Shown here: positions 9,333 to 17,503 of the stretch, piece by piece
Position numbering within the stretch: the stretch's first letter is position 1
Layout: every line of letters starts with the position of its first letter
Source: CAYSQW01 sp964433135
Lineage (GTDB): Bacteria; Acidobacteriota; Aminicenantia; Aminicenantales; Aminicenantaceae
Length of the DNA: 64,000 nt
Direction of reading: 5' to 3'
Assembly (NCBI GenBank): GCA_964433135.1
Contig: CAYSQW010000008.1
Coordinates: forward strand, 26,720 to 90,719
Program-made: the position numbers and the translations under genes
Notes under the pieces: model-generated
Databases searched by the model: none
What the model saw: the letters and a program-made list of their open reading frames with translations, nothing else
Told to the model about the DNA's origin: nothing

Positions 9333-10079
9333 ATGAGTTTAAGTCCGTATGAAAAGCGTCAATTGAATGTAATGACAAGAGCGAAGAATTCTCATTCATC
9401 AAGCTTTATTTGGCACTTAACCAATCGCTGCCATAACAGAGAATTCCTATTGAAGTTCAAAAGTGACCGGCGCAACTTTCTCCTATGGCTGTATAAAGCA
9501 AAACAAAAGTATGGCCTCATCATTTTAAATTACATGATAACCTCGAATCATATCCATCTGCTCGTATACGATGATGGGCGGCATGATGTCGTCTCCCGCT
9601 CCATTCTGCTTGCGGCCGGCCGAACCGCCTATGAATACAACCGGAGAAAAAACAGGTCGGGTGCTTTCTGGGGCGACAGTTATCATGCTACCGCAGTGGG
9701 ATCCGGGAATCATTTTTTGGAATGCCTGCTTTACATCGACCTTAACATGGTCAGAGCCGGGGTGGTAAAGCATCCGCGGAATTGGCCGATGTGTGGATAC
9801 AATGAAATAATGGGCGCAGCCAGAAAACGCTACAGATTGATAGATAAATCGATGTTGATGCAATTGCTGGCCATTCACGAGCCGTCTGAATTAAGAAAAA
9901 GATACGATACCTGGATTCAAGAAAGGCTAGCCGCCGGACAGCTGAAAAGGGAAAAGAAGTGGACGGAATCCGTTGCCGTAGGCAATAAGGATTTTGTCGA
10001 AATGTTCCAGAAAGAAAAGGGAAGAAAACTTCGACAAGAGATCCATGAGAATGATGACGGAAGCTTTTTATTAAAATAA
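9333..10079 (+). CDS. REP-associated tyrosine transposase (Y1/HUH family)
   Basis: A 248-residue Y1 transposase of the RAYT group. The HUH metal-binding motif is SNHIHLLV with His73 and His75. The catalytic tyrosine is expected at Tyr134 in LLYIDLNMVRAG. GAFWGDSYHAT between them is the usual RAYT spacer region. These enzymes nick single-stranded DNA through a 5'-phosphotyrosine and mobilise REP/BIME hairpins. The C-terminal 80 residues are basic and probably bind DNA. The gene is intact and the only one in its unit. The ATG at 9333 has no strong ribosome site; an internal ATG (residue 14) is an alternative start. Confidence 0.85.
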   Translation: MSLSPYEKRQLNVMTRAKNSHSSSFIWHLTNRCHNREFLLKFKSDRRNFLLWLYKAKQKYGLIILNYMITSNHIHLLVYDDGRHDVVSRSILLAAGRTAYEYNRRKNRSGAFWGDSYHATAVGSGNHFLECLLYIDLNMVRAGVVKHPRNWPMCGYNEIMGAARKRYRLIDKSMLMQLLAIHEPSELRKRYDTWIQERLAAGQLKREKKWTESVAVGNKDFVEMFQKEKGRKLRQEIHENDDGSFLLK

Positions 10080-10186
10080 TCCCAATCACAATCAGCAGAA
10101 ATCCTTAAAATGCATTTTTGGGCCTGAAAATCAACTTTAACGAAATATCTCCAGAGTAGTAAAATTGCAATCGATTGATATTAAAT

Positions 10187-10204
10187 GAGATAGGTCAGAC
10201 TGGC
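10187..10204 (-). repeat. Right inverted repeat of RAYT unit
   Basis: Reverse complement of 9129-9146 without mismatch; ends 10 bp before the queA stop codon. Confidence 0.85.
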
Positions 10205-10214
10205 TCTGGCTGCG

Positions 10215-11267
10215 TTATCTGATCAGCATGCAATCCCCATAGCTGAAGAAGCGGTAGCGCTCCTGAACGGCTTCCTTATACGCTCGCAGGATGGAATCCT
10301 TTCCGGCCAGGGCGGAGACCAGCATGAGGAGCGTGGATTTGGGGAGGTGGAAATTGGTCAGCAGCCGATCGACCGTCTGGAACTTGAATCCCGGGTAGAT
10401 GAAGAGATCCGTGGAGTTCGTTCCGGGGATCACTCGGCCGTCACGGGAGGCGCTTTCGAGGGTGCGCACGGTCGTGGTTCCTACGGCCATGACGGGGCGG
10501 GATGCGGTGCGGGCCCGGTTGATGCGCTCCGCCGCTTCCTCCGATATTGCGTAGGATTCGGTGAGCATCTTGTGTTCGATGACAAGATCCACCCGCACGG
10601 GCTGGAATGTCGCCAGCCCCACGTCGAGCGAGATCCGGACGATCTCGCAGCCTTTTCCTTCCAGTTCCGCCAGCGTATCCGGCGTGAAGTGGAGGCCGGC
10701 CGTGGGGGCGGCGATGGAGCCGGGTTTCTGAGCGTAAACGGTCTGGTAGCGTTCCAGGTCGGGAAGACGGAGATCGATCTGCTCCTTCTTCCGCTTGATG
10801 TAGGGGGGGAGAGGGGCGAAGCCGATCTTCTGCAGTTCGCTCAGAACGCCGCCCGAAGAGAAGCGCAGGAAGCGGCGGCCTTCGGGCCCCGAGGCGTGCA
10901 CCTCGGCATCGAGCGTTTTGCTGAAGACGATCCGCACACCGGGTTTGACCTTGCGCGCGGGGCGGCAGAGGACTTCCCATATCCCGGGCTCGGTCTCTTT
11001 GAGAAAGAGGAACTCGATGTCGCGGTCTCCGGCTTTTCCCCAGACGCGGGCCGGGATGACGCGGGAGTCGTTGAGCACGAGGCAGGTTTCAGGCTCGATG
11101 AATTCCGCCAGCCGGTCGAAGGAGGCGTGACGGATCCCGCCGGAATTCCGATCGAGGATCATCATCCGCGAGCGGTCGCGCTCCGGGTTCGGGTGCTGGG
11201 CGATGAGCTCCTCGGGGAGATCGTAATCGAAGTCGGACAGGCGCAGGGGGCTTTTTTCTTTCGGCAT
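10215..11267 (-). CDS. queA: S-adenosylmethionine:tRNA ribosyltransferase-isomerase
   Basis: A 350-residue QueA that transfers and isomerises the ribosyl group of SAM onto preQ1 at tRNA position 34, giving epoxyqueuosine. Recognisable segments are LSDFDYDLPEELIAQHP at the N-terminus, VLNDSRVIPAR, IAAPTAGLHFT and NFHLPKSTLLMLVSALAG near the C-terminus, all in family order and at normal length. It is the last gene of the yebC-ruvC-ruvA-ruvB-queA run, 83 bp after ruvB; ruvB-queA linkage is common in bacteria. Its stop is next to the RAYT unit, so any terminator would have to lie within that unit. Confidence 0.95.
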   Translation of the reverse strand: MPKEKSPLRLSDFDYDLPEELIAQHPNPERDRSRMMILDRNSGGIRHASFDRLAEFIEPETCLVLNDSRVIPARVWGKAGDRDIEFLFLKETEPGIWEVLCRPARKVKPGVRIVFSKTLDAEVHASGPEGRRFLRFSSGGVLSELQKIGFAPLPPYIKRKKEQIDLRLPDLERYQTVYAQKPGSIAAPTAGLHFTPDTLAELEGKGCEIVRISLDVGLATFQPVRVDLVIEHKMLTESYAISEEAAERINRARTASRPVMAVGTTTVRTLESASRDGRVIPGTNSTDLFIYPGFKFQTVDRLLTNFHLPKSTLLMLVSALAGKDSILRAYKEAVQERYRFFSYGDCMLIR

Positions 11268-11350
11268 GTTCGCTCTTTGCTCTCTTCGGTTCGGGTTCGT
11301 CTATTGTAATGGGGAAGGCTTGAGAGGGCAAGGGGGGAAAGTCTCCCGGA

Positions 11351-12379
11351 TCAGTCTTTTTTGAAGAGCTTACGCTGCGGCTCGTTCCGGAGGGGGGGCA
11401 GGCCCAGGTGTTCGTAGGCCCGGGGCGTGACCTTGCGGCCGCGGGTCGTGCGCTCCAGAAAACCGATCCGCATCAGGAAGGGCTCGTAGATGGATTCGAT
11501 GGTGTCTTTATCTTCATCGACGGCGGCGGCGATGGTGCTGATACCTACCGGACCGCCCCCGAAATTTTCGATGATGGTCATCAGGATCTTGCGGTCCACG
11601 TCATCCAGGCCGAGGCCGTCCACCTCCATCATGTTCAGCGCCTTGTCGGCCTGCGCGGCCGTGATCCGGCCTTCTCCCAGAACCTCGGCGTAGTCTCGTA
11701 CCCGGCGCAGCAGCCGGTTGGCGACGCGCGGGGTGCCGCGGGAGCGCTGGGCGATGTGCAGGGCGCCTTTTTCGTCGATCTTGACGTTGAGGATGGAGGC
11801 CGAGCGCATGATGATGGTTTTGAGATCTTCGGGATCGTAGTAGTCAAGGCGGTGCACGATGCCGAACCGTCCCCGCAGCGGCGCCGTCAGTTTTCCCGCG
11901 CGGGTGGTGGCCCCGATCAGGGTGAATTTCTTCAACCGGAGCTTGTGGCTGCGGGCGCTGGGTCCCTGGCCGATGAGGATGTCGAGCCGGAAGTCTTCCA
12001 TGGCCGAGTAGAGGATCTCTTCGACCGAGGGATGCAGGCGGTGGATCTCGTCGATGAAGAGGTTTTCCTTGGCCTGCAGGTTGGTGAGGATGGCGGAGAG
12101 ATCGCCGGTGCGCTCGATGACCGGACCGGAGGTGGGTTTGATCCCGACGCCCATCTCGCTGGCGATGAGAAAGGCCAGGCTGGTCTTGCCCAGGCCCGGC
12201 GGCCCGTAAAGCAGCACGTGATCCAGGGCCTCGCGCCGCTTCTTGGCGGCTTCGATGAAGATCTTGAGGTTGGATTTGACGAGATCCTGCCCGACGAATT
12301 CGTCGAAGCTCTGAGGCCTGAGGTTGTCTTCGAAAAGCAGATCCTCTTTGGTCCTTACCGGGCTGAGCACCGTATCCAT
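11351..12379 (-). CDS. ruvB: Holliday junction branch migration helicase RuvB
   Basis: A 342-residue AAA+ ATPase that drives Holliday junction branch migration with RuvA. Walker A GPPGLGKT is at residues 59-66, Walker B FIDEIHRL follows, then sensor and arginine-finger segments GATTRAGKLTAPLRGRFG, and a C-terminal winged helix with RTTRGRKVTPRAYEHL. Normal length. The start ATG at 12379 is 13 bp after the ruvA stop, so translation of the two is probably coupled. Confidence 0.97.
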   Translation of the reverse strand: MDTVLSPVRTKEDLLFEDNLRPQSFDEFVGQDLVKSNLKIFIEAAKKRREALDHVLLYGPPGLGKTSLAFLIASEMGVGIKPTSGPVIERTGDLSAILTNLQAKENLFIDEIHRLHPSVEEILYSAMEDFRLDILIGQGPSARSHKLRLKKFTLIGATTRAGKLTAPLRGRFGIVHRLDYYDPEDLKTIIMRSASILNVKIDEKGALHIAQRSRGTPRVANRLLRRVRDYAEVLGEGRITAAQADKALNMMEVDGLGLDDVDRKILMTIIENFGGGPVGISTIAAAVDEDKDTIESIYEPFLMRIGFLERTTRGRKVTPRAYEHLGLPPLRNEPQRKLFKKD

Positions 12380-12392
12380 ATCGTTATCTTTC

Positions 12393-12980
12393 CTAGAGCT
12401 TGGCCAGCCGTTTCAACCCTTCCCTGAGGATCTGCTCGAAACCGGCTTCCCGGGTCTGAGCTTTGATCGTGTCGTCGATGATGGATTCAACTTCCTTCCG
12501 CTTGAAACCCATGTTCGTCAGAGCCGAGATCAGATCCTCGCGTTCCTGCATGCCTTCCGGTTTCAGCATGTCTTCCTTTCCCGTCAGCTTTTCCTGCAGT
12601 TCGAGCGCGATCCGCATGGCCGTCTTCTTCCCGATTCCGGGAATGAGAGACAGGCGGGCGATGTCGCTGCCGCGGATGGCGTCTTTCAGGTCCGAGGCTT
12701 CGATGCCCGAGAGGATGTTCAGGGCGATCTTGGGGCCGATGCCGGAGATGGAGATGAGCTTGAGGAATATGCTTTTCTCTTCTTCGGTGTGGAAGCCGTA
12801 GAGCAGGATGGCGCTGTCGGTGGAATGGGTGTGGATGAAAAGCTCCGCTTCGTCGTGCAGCTCTCCCAGCTTCAGGTAGGTGGAAAGCGGGATGGAAGCG
12901 GAGTAACCCACGCCTCCGATGTCGAGGATGATGTGGTCCGGAGCCTTGCGGATCAGGCGTCCCTTGAGGTATGCGATCAC
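12393..12980 (-). CDS. ruvA: Holliday junction DNA-binding protein RuvA
   Basis: A 195-residue RuvA. The OB-fold domain starts at (M)IAYLKGRLI. It is followed by two helix-hairpin-helix motifs (ISGIGPKIALNILSG and IPGIGKKTAMRIALEL), and a C-terminal three-helix domain (LGF-type NMGFKRKEVESII) contacts RuvB. The start is the GTG at 12980: family homology begins there and GGAAGGGA precedes it. An upstream extension to 13022 is open but has no family match. It sits between ruvC (109 bp upstream) and ruvB. Confidence 0.95.
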   Translation of the reverse strand: MIAYLKGRLIRKAPDHIILDIGGVGYSASIPLSTYLKLGELHDEAELFIHTHSTDSAILLYGFHTEEEKSIFLKLISISGIGPKIALNILSGIEASDLKDAIRGSDIARLSLIPGIGKKTAMRIALELQEKLTGKEDMLKPEGMQEREDLISALTNMGFKRKEVESIIDDTIKAQTREAGFEQILREGLKRLAKL

Positions 12981-13089
12981 GATGTTTCCCTTCCCATGAG
13001 TTTCGCCTACAGAATAAACCAAGCGGCGGCAAATATCAAATTCCGGCCGCGGAGACAGCCTTCCATGTCGTATTTCCCGGACGGGATGC

Positions 13090-13590
13090 TCACGTATCGG
13101 AATCCTCGAGGTTTTCTTGGAACAGGCGCGAGTTCAGATGGCAGATTGCCGTGGCAAGGGCGTCGGAGGCGTCGAGCTCCAGGGGGATATCGGGGAGGTT
13201 GAGGAGGATCCGGATCATGGCCTGCACCTGGTTCTTGTCCGCCTGGCCGTACCCGGTGACGGCCTGTTTGATCTCAAGGGGGGAATATTCGTACAGCGTC
13301 AGTTTATGCGATGCGACGGCGACCAGGGCCGCGCCTCTGACCTGCCCGAGGGTGATGGCGGTTTTGACGTTGCGCGCGTAGAAGAGGTTCTCGATCGCCA
13401 CTTCGCCGACTTCATGGGTTTGGATAAGGTTTTCGATGTTTTGGCGGATGAAGTTGAGCCGGTTGCAGAGGGCTTCTTTCTTGGGCGGCTTGATGGTTCC
13501 CTGGCACAGAACCGCGTATGATCCGCCGCCGCCGTCGATGACGCCGTATCCGGTGGAGGTGAGGCTGGGATCAAGACCGAGGACGCGCAT
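13090..13590 (-). CDS. ruvC: Holliday junction resolvase RuvC
   Basis: A 166-residue RNase H-fold endonuclease that cuts Holliday junctions. The active-site acidic residues are visible: Asp7 in RVLGLDPS, Glu in VAIENLF, and the Asp pair in ELDASDALATAICH. Three ATG codons stand in a row (13590, 13593, 13596) after GGGAG; 13590 gives the best spacing and the usual MRVLGLD start. It is the second gene of the operon, 31 bp after yebC. Confidence 0.95.
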   Translation of the reverse strand: MRVLGLDPSLTSTGYGVIDGGGGSYAVLCQGTIKPPKKEALCNRLNFIRQNIENLIQTHEVGEVAIENLFYARNVKTAITLGQVRGAALVAVASHKLTLYEYSPLEIKQAVTGYGQADKNQVQAMIRILLNLPDIPLELDASDALATAICHLNSRLFQENLEDSDT

Positions 13591-13621
13591 CATCATTCTC
13601 CCGGATACGGACGGCGCCGGG

Positions 13622-14371
13622 TTAACTTGAGAATTTTGTGATCTCTTCCTCGTCGATATCGAAATTCGCCCAGACATTCTGCGCGTCGTCGTGTTCTTCC
13701 AGCACTTCCATCAGATTGAGGGTTTGCTGCGCCTGCTTGCCTTCCAGCTTGACATAATTCTGGGGGATGTAGGCCAGGTTGGAGGTGTCGATCTCGATGT
13801 CCTTGGCTTTCAGCGCTTCCACCACGTCTTCATAGGCGTCAGGCGTGGTGAAGATCTCATAGTTGCTGCCGTCCTCGCCCATGTCTTCCGCTCCGGCTTC
13901 GAGGATGATCTCGAGCAGCGTGTCTTCCTCCGCCTGGCTTTTTTCGACGACGATATAGCCTTTGCGCTGGAACATCCAGGAAACACAGCCCGATTCGCCC
14001 ATGTTCCCGCCGTGTTTGGTGAAGAGATGCCGGATCTCGGAAACGGTCCGGTTCTTGTTATCTGTGAGCACCTCGATGAAGATGGCGACGCCTCCCGGTC
14101 CGTATCCCTCGTAAGTCATCTCTTCGTAGGTTGTGCCCTCGAGCTGGCCGGTTCCCTTGAGGATGGCCCGTTTGATGTTGTCGGCCGGCATATTGACGGC
14201 TTTGGCATCGCTGATGGCCTTTCTCAGCCGGGGATTGGCATCCGGATCTCCACCGCCCGAGCGTGCGGCGACGGCGAGCTCACGGATGATCTTCGTGAAG
14301 ATCTTGCCTCGTTTCGAATCCGCGGCGGCTTTTTTATGCTTAATGGAAGCCCATTTGGAGTGCCCTGACAT
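13622..14371 (-). CDS. yebC: YebC/TACO1-family translation or transcription factor
   Basis: A 249-residue member of the YebC/PmpR/TACO1 family, starting MSGHSKWASIKHKKAAADSK, which is nearly invariant in the family. EEMTYEGYGPGGVAIFIEVLTDN lies in the middle domain. Family members have been reported as transcription regulators and as factors that relieve ribosome stalling. A strong ribosome site (AAGGAGAG) precedes the ATG. It leads the yebC-ruvCAB-queA run; its promoter must lie in the 375-bp gap shared with divergent copA. Confidence 0.95.
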   Translation of the reverse strand: MSGHSKWASIKHKKAAADSKRGKIFTKIIRELAVAARSGGGDPDANPRLRKAISDAKAVNMPADNIKRAILKGTGQLEGTTYEEMTYEGYGPGGVAIFIEVLTDNKNRTVSEIRHLFTKHGGNMGESGCVSWMFQRKGYIVVEKSQAEEDTLLEIILEAGAEDMGEDGSNYEIFTTPDAYEDVVEALKAKDIEIDTSNLAYIPQNYVKLEGKQAQQTLNLMEVLEEHDDAQNVWANFDIDEEEITKFSS

Positions 14372-14577
14372 GTTCTCTCCTTGACGATGGTATGTGAAAA
14401 TACTAACACAAATCTCCGTTAAAAAAAAGCCGGCTTTTCAGGGGAGAAGATCGTGTGTTGCCGATAGTCCCAACAAGGGAAAAAACCCTCAAAGGACAAG
14501 CGGTTGGATGCCTTTCGGAAGATGGAATAATCCCGATCGGGCAAGCAGCGAATAGGCGTCAGTCGGTCCGATTCGAA

Positions 14578-14605
14578 TTGACAGATACTATAGAAATAGT
14601 AAAAT
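14578..14605 (+). promoter_or_regulatory. Predicted sigma-70 promoter of copA
   Basis: The -35 box TTGACA (14578-14583) is a perfect consensus. It is followed after 16 bases by TAAAAT (14600-14605), five of six matches to the -10 consensus. Transcription should start near 14612. The 16-base spacer is slightly short. Confidence 0.6.
14586..14601. promoter_or_regulatory. Candidate operator palindrome in copA promoter spacer
   Basis: TACTATAGAAATAGTA has 6-base inverted arms around 4 central bases and fills the space between the -35 and -10 boxes. The shape (TAC...GTA arms) recalls BlaI/CopY-type operators, and the position also fits MerR-type regulation. No such regulator is encoded nearby, so assignment is inference. 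Confidence 0.45.
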
Positions 14606-14746
14606 ATAGATGCAGCAGGAGCCTCATTCCCTCCCCGAAGAGATTTGCCCGGCCGGGTGCGCCGCCGTTACGGCGGGGGCGTGCCAAGCGGCCGGGGCCG
14701 AGGGCCGATTCGATGCATGGCGATACTCCTGTTCCGGAGGGTAAGG

Positions 14747-17395
14747 ATGACAAAAGACGTTGTGTGCGGCATGGATGTTCGCGAAACGGACGCGGCGGCC
14801 GTTTCGATATATAGAGGAAAGAAATATTATTTCTGTTCAACCGGATGCAAGCGCGCTTTCGATGAAGAACCCCAGCGCTATCTCGATGACGGGAAGCAAG
14901 GTCAGGGCACGGAGATTCCGGAGTCCCGGCCGGAACAGGAAAAACCCATCATAGCGGATGATCTGCGCCGGATCGACATCCCTGTCAGCGGGATGCACTG
15001 TGCGGCCTGTGCGTCCACCATCCAGAAGGGGCTTTCGGGCAAGGAGGGGATCGCCGATGCCGCGGTTAATTTCATGACGGCACAGGCGACGGTCAGCTAC
15101 AGCCCGGAAAAAATCGGGCTTCGGGATATGGTTCGGGATATCCGGGACCGGGGCTATGATGTCAGCGTCGCATCGGTAGAGATCCCGATCCGGGGGATGA
15201 AGTGCGCTTCCTGCGTGAAGACCATCGAGAAGGCCTTGAAAAAGGTTCCGGGAGTGCTGCGGGTGAATGTGAACCCGGCGGCGGAGAAAGCCTGGGTGGA
15301 ATACATATCCGGCATGACCGACGGCGAAGCGCTGCGCCGGGCCGTCACGGAAAGCGGATTTCGTCCTCTGGAGATTGAAAGTGGAGAGGAATCGGGCGAT
15401 GCGGCCGATCAGGCACGGGAGCGGGAATTCCGTTCCCTGAAACGAAAGTTTTTATTCGGGCTGGCCTTTGCGTTTCCGGTTTTTATCGGCAGTATGCCCC
15501 GGCTGTTTCCTTGGGCGCCCGGGTTTATGACCTCACCCTATTTGCTTTGGCTGCTGGCCACTCCGGTTCAGTTCTGGATCGGGCGCATGTTTTATAAAGG
15601 AGCCTGGGGGGCCCTCAAGCACCGCAATGCGGACATGAACACGCTGATCGCCGTGGGCACCTCCACGGCCTATCTTTACAGTGCCGCCGCCGCGCTTTTC
15701 CCCGGGTTCTTTGCCTCGGGAGGGCGGAGTGTGCACGTCTATTTCGACACGTCGGTGATGATCATCGTTCTGATACTGTTCGGACGGATGCTGGAAGCGA
15801 GAGCCAAAGGCCGGTCGTTCGCCGCCATCCGGAAGCTGATGGAACTTCAGCCGAAGACGGCACGTATTCTCCGCGACGGCCAAGCCGTCGATATCCCGGT
15901 TGCCGAAGTGGTCCCCGGAGACGAAGTCGTGGTGCGGCCCGGTGAAAAGATCCCGGTGGACGGTATCGTCAGCGACGGCTCCTCGAGCGTCGATGAGTCG
16001 ATGATCACCGGAGAAAGCATGCCGGTCAAAAAGAAATCGGGAGACGGTGTTATCGGCGCCACCATCAATAAGGCCGGGGGTTTCCGATTCCGCGCCACCA
16101 AGGTGGGCCGTGATACGGCCTTGGCGCAGATCATCCGACTGGTTCGGGAAGCCCAGGGATCCAAGGCTCCCATTCAAAGGTTGGCCGATGTGATCGCAGG
16201 GATATTCGTTCCGGTCGTTCTCATCATCGCGCTTCTCACCTTTACGGTCTGGGTCATTTTCGGGCAGGAGCGCAATCTTACGTTTGCGCTTTTGAATTTT
16301 GTTTCGGTCTTGATCATCGCCTGCCCCTGCGCGCTCGGCCTGGCAACGCCCACCGCCGTGCTGGTGGGAACCGGAAGAGGGGCGGAGAAAGGCATCTTGA
16401 TCAAGGGCGGAGAAAGCCTGGAAACGGCCTATAAGCTCGACACCGTCGTTTTCGACAAGACAGGAACCCTGACAAAAGGAACACCCGAAGTGACGGACGT
16501 CTTCTCCGAGGATGGTCGGACTGAAAAGGACCTGCTCCATTACGCCGCCGGAGCCGAAAGCGGTTCGGAACACCCGTTGGGTGAGGCCCTGATCCGGGCC
16601 GCCGATCAGCTGGGCATCGATCTTGTTTCAACCGAAGGATTTCAAGCTTTGGAGGGACGGGGCATCGAAGCGGAGGTGCTCGGCAAGCAAGTGGTTGTCG
16701 GCAGCTCCCGTTTGATGGCCGAACGCGGAATGTCGTCCCCGGTTCTGGAAGCCAAGGCGGAAACGTGGGCGTCGGAAGGGAAAACACCGGTGTTCGTGGG
16801 TATCGAGGGGAAAGCGGTCGGCGCCGTGGCGGTTTCCGATCCGCTCAAGGAGGAGTCACGGGAAGCGGTGGCGAAGCTGAGGGAAATGGGGTTGGATGTG
16901 ATCATGCTCACCGGCGACCGGAAACCGACCGCGGAAGCCGTCGCCCGACGGACGGGCATCTCAAGGGTTCTGGCGGAAGTCCTTCCCGGAGATAAAGCCC
17001 GTGCGGTCAGGGATCTTCAGGCCGAAGGGAAGCGCGTCGCCATGGTGGGGGACGGGATCAATGACGCTCCTGCGCTGGCGCAGGCGGATATCGGGATCGC
17101 GATCGGCAGCGGGACGGACATCGCCATGGAAGCTTCGGATATCACGCTGATAAGAGGCGACCTTCATGGCGTGAGCGCCGCCATGGAATTGAGCCGACAG
17201 ACGATCCGTGTGATCAAACAGAATCTTTTCTGGGCTTTTTTCTATAATACGGTCGGCATTCCCATCGCCGCAGGAATACTCTATCCTTTCTTCGGTATCC
17301 TGCTCAGTCCCATCATCGCTTCGGCGGCCATGGCGTTCAGCTCGGTCTCGGTGGTGACGAACTCGCTGCGGCTGCGGCGGGCGCGGATAGGCTGA
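14747..17395 (+). CDS. copA: Copper-exporting P1B-type ATPase
   Basis: An 882-residue heavy-metal P-type ATPase. In order: a YHS metal-binding domain (1-48, with Cys30 and Cys34), two HMA domains with GMHCAAC (Cys85/88) and GMKCASC (Cys153/156), actuator TGES (421-424), the membrane ion site CPC (526-528), the phosphorylated Asp570 in DKTGTLT, then LTGDRKPTAEAVA and GDGINDAPALAQ. The CPC motif plus MAFSSVSVVTNSLRL in the last helix indicates a Cu(I) exporter (P1B-1). The N-terminal YHS domain is seen in some bacterial CopA proteins. The start at 14747 is chosen for GGAGGG upstream and MTKDVVCGMDV at the YHS boundary. It is the first gene rightward, 108 bp before mnmA. Confidence 0.93.
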   Translation: MTKDVVCGMDVRETDAAAVSIYRGKKYYFCSTGCKRAFDEEPQRYLDDGKQGQGTEIPESRPEQEKPIIADDLRRIDIPVSGMHCAACASTIQKGLSGKEGIADAAVNFMTAQATVSYSPEKIGLRDMVRDIRDRGYDVSVASVEIPIRGMKCASCVKTIEKALKKVPGVLRVNVNPAAEKAWVEYISGMTDGEALRRAVTESGFRPLEIESGEESGDAADQAREREFRSLKRKFLFGLAFAFPVFIGSMPRLFPWAPGFMTSPYLLWLLATPVQFWIGRMFYKGAWGALKHRNADMNTLIAVGTSTAYLYSAAAALFPGFFASGGRSVHVYFDTSVMIIVLILFGRMLEARAKGRSFAAIRKLMELQPKTARILRDGQAVDIPVAEVVPGDEVVVRPGEKIPVDGIVSDGSSSVDESMITGESMPVKKKSGDGVIGATINKAGGFRFRATKVGRDTALAQIIRLVREAQGSKAPIQRLADVIAGIFVPVVLIIALLTFTVWVIFGQERNLTFALLNFVSVLIIACPCALGLATPTAVLVGTGRGAEKGILIKGGESLETAYKLDTVVFDKTGTLTKGTPEVTDVFSEDGRTEKDLLHYAAGAESGSEHPLGEALIRAADQLGIDLVSTEGFQALEGRGIEAEVLGKQVVVGSSRLMAERGMSSPVLEAKAETWASEGKTPVFVGIEGKAVGAVAVSDPLKEESREAVAKLREMGLDVIMLTGDRKPTAEAVARRTGISRVLAEVLPGDKARAVRDLQAEGKRVAMVGDGINDAPALAQADIGIAIGSGTDIAMEASDITLIRGDLHGVSAAMELSRQTIRVIKQNLFWAFFYNTVGIPIAAGILYPFFGILLSPIIASAAMAFSSVSVVTNSLRLRRARIG

Positions 17396-17503
17396 TAACG
17401 CCTGTTTTCCGTGATTTTTTCCGCTGCGTCCGCTTTCTTTTTTATCCCCTAGGGCTTAGTCTCTGACATCCCTGGTGAATTTTGATATGCTGTGAGAGGA
17501 ACC

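Larger units (their letters stand above)
9129..10204. mobile_element. RAYT-type transposase unit bounded by 18-bp inverted repeats
   Basis: A 1076-bp unit with one transposase gene. It is bounded by a perfect inverted repeat: GCCAGTCTGACCTATCTC at 9129-9146 and its reverse complement at 10187-10204. A second, subterminal inverted pair CTCTGGAGA (9175-9183) / TCTCCAGAG (10148-10156) lies inside. The non-coding flanks are AT-rich, unlike neighbouring genes. It sits between the YCII gene and the 3' end of queA, only 10 bp from the queA stop codon. I see no flanking target duplication. IS200-like HUH elements normally lack long terminal inverted repeats and have subterminal hairpins, so the arrangement is unusual. 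Confidence 0.7.
14372..14746. other. Intergenic region between divergent yebC and copA
   Basis: This 375-bp gap holds the copA promoter and a palindrome inside it (14578-14605, listed separately), and a leader of about 135 bases before copA. The leader is GC-rich with several self-complementary runs around 14650-14715. No protein-coding frame here looks real. A perfect palindrome AAAAGCCGGCTTTT lies at 14425-14438. I found no clear yebC promoter. Confidence 0.5.

Noticed and set aside
14425..14438. AAAAGCCGGCTTTT next to an A run, as a possible intrinsic terminator upstream of yebC.
   Set aside because: It is a gapless palindrome; with a minimal loop only 5 weak base pairs remain, and no gene reads into it from either side.
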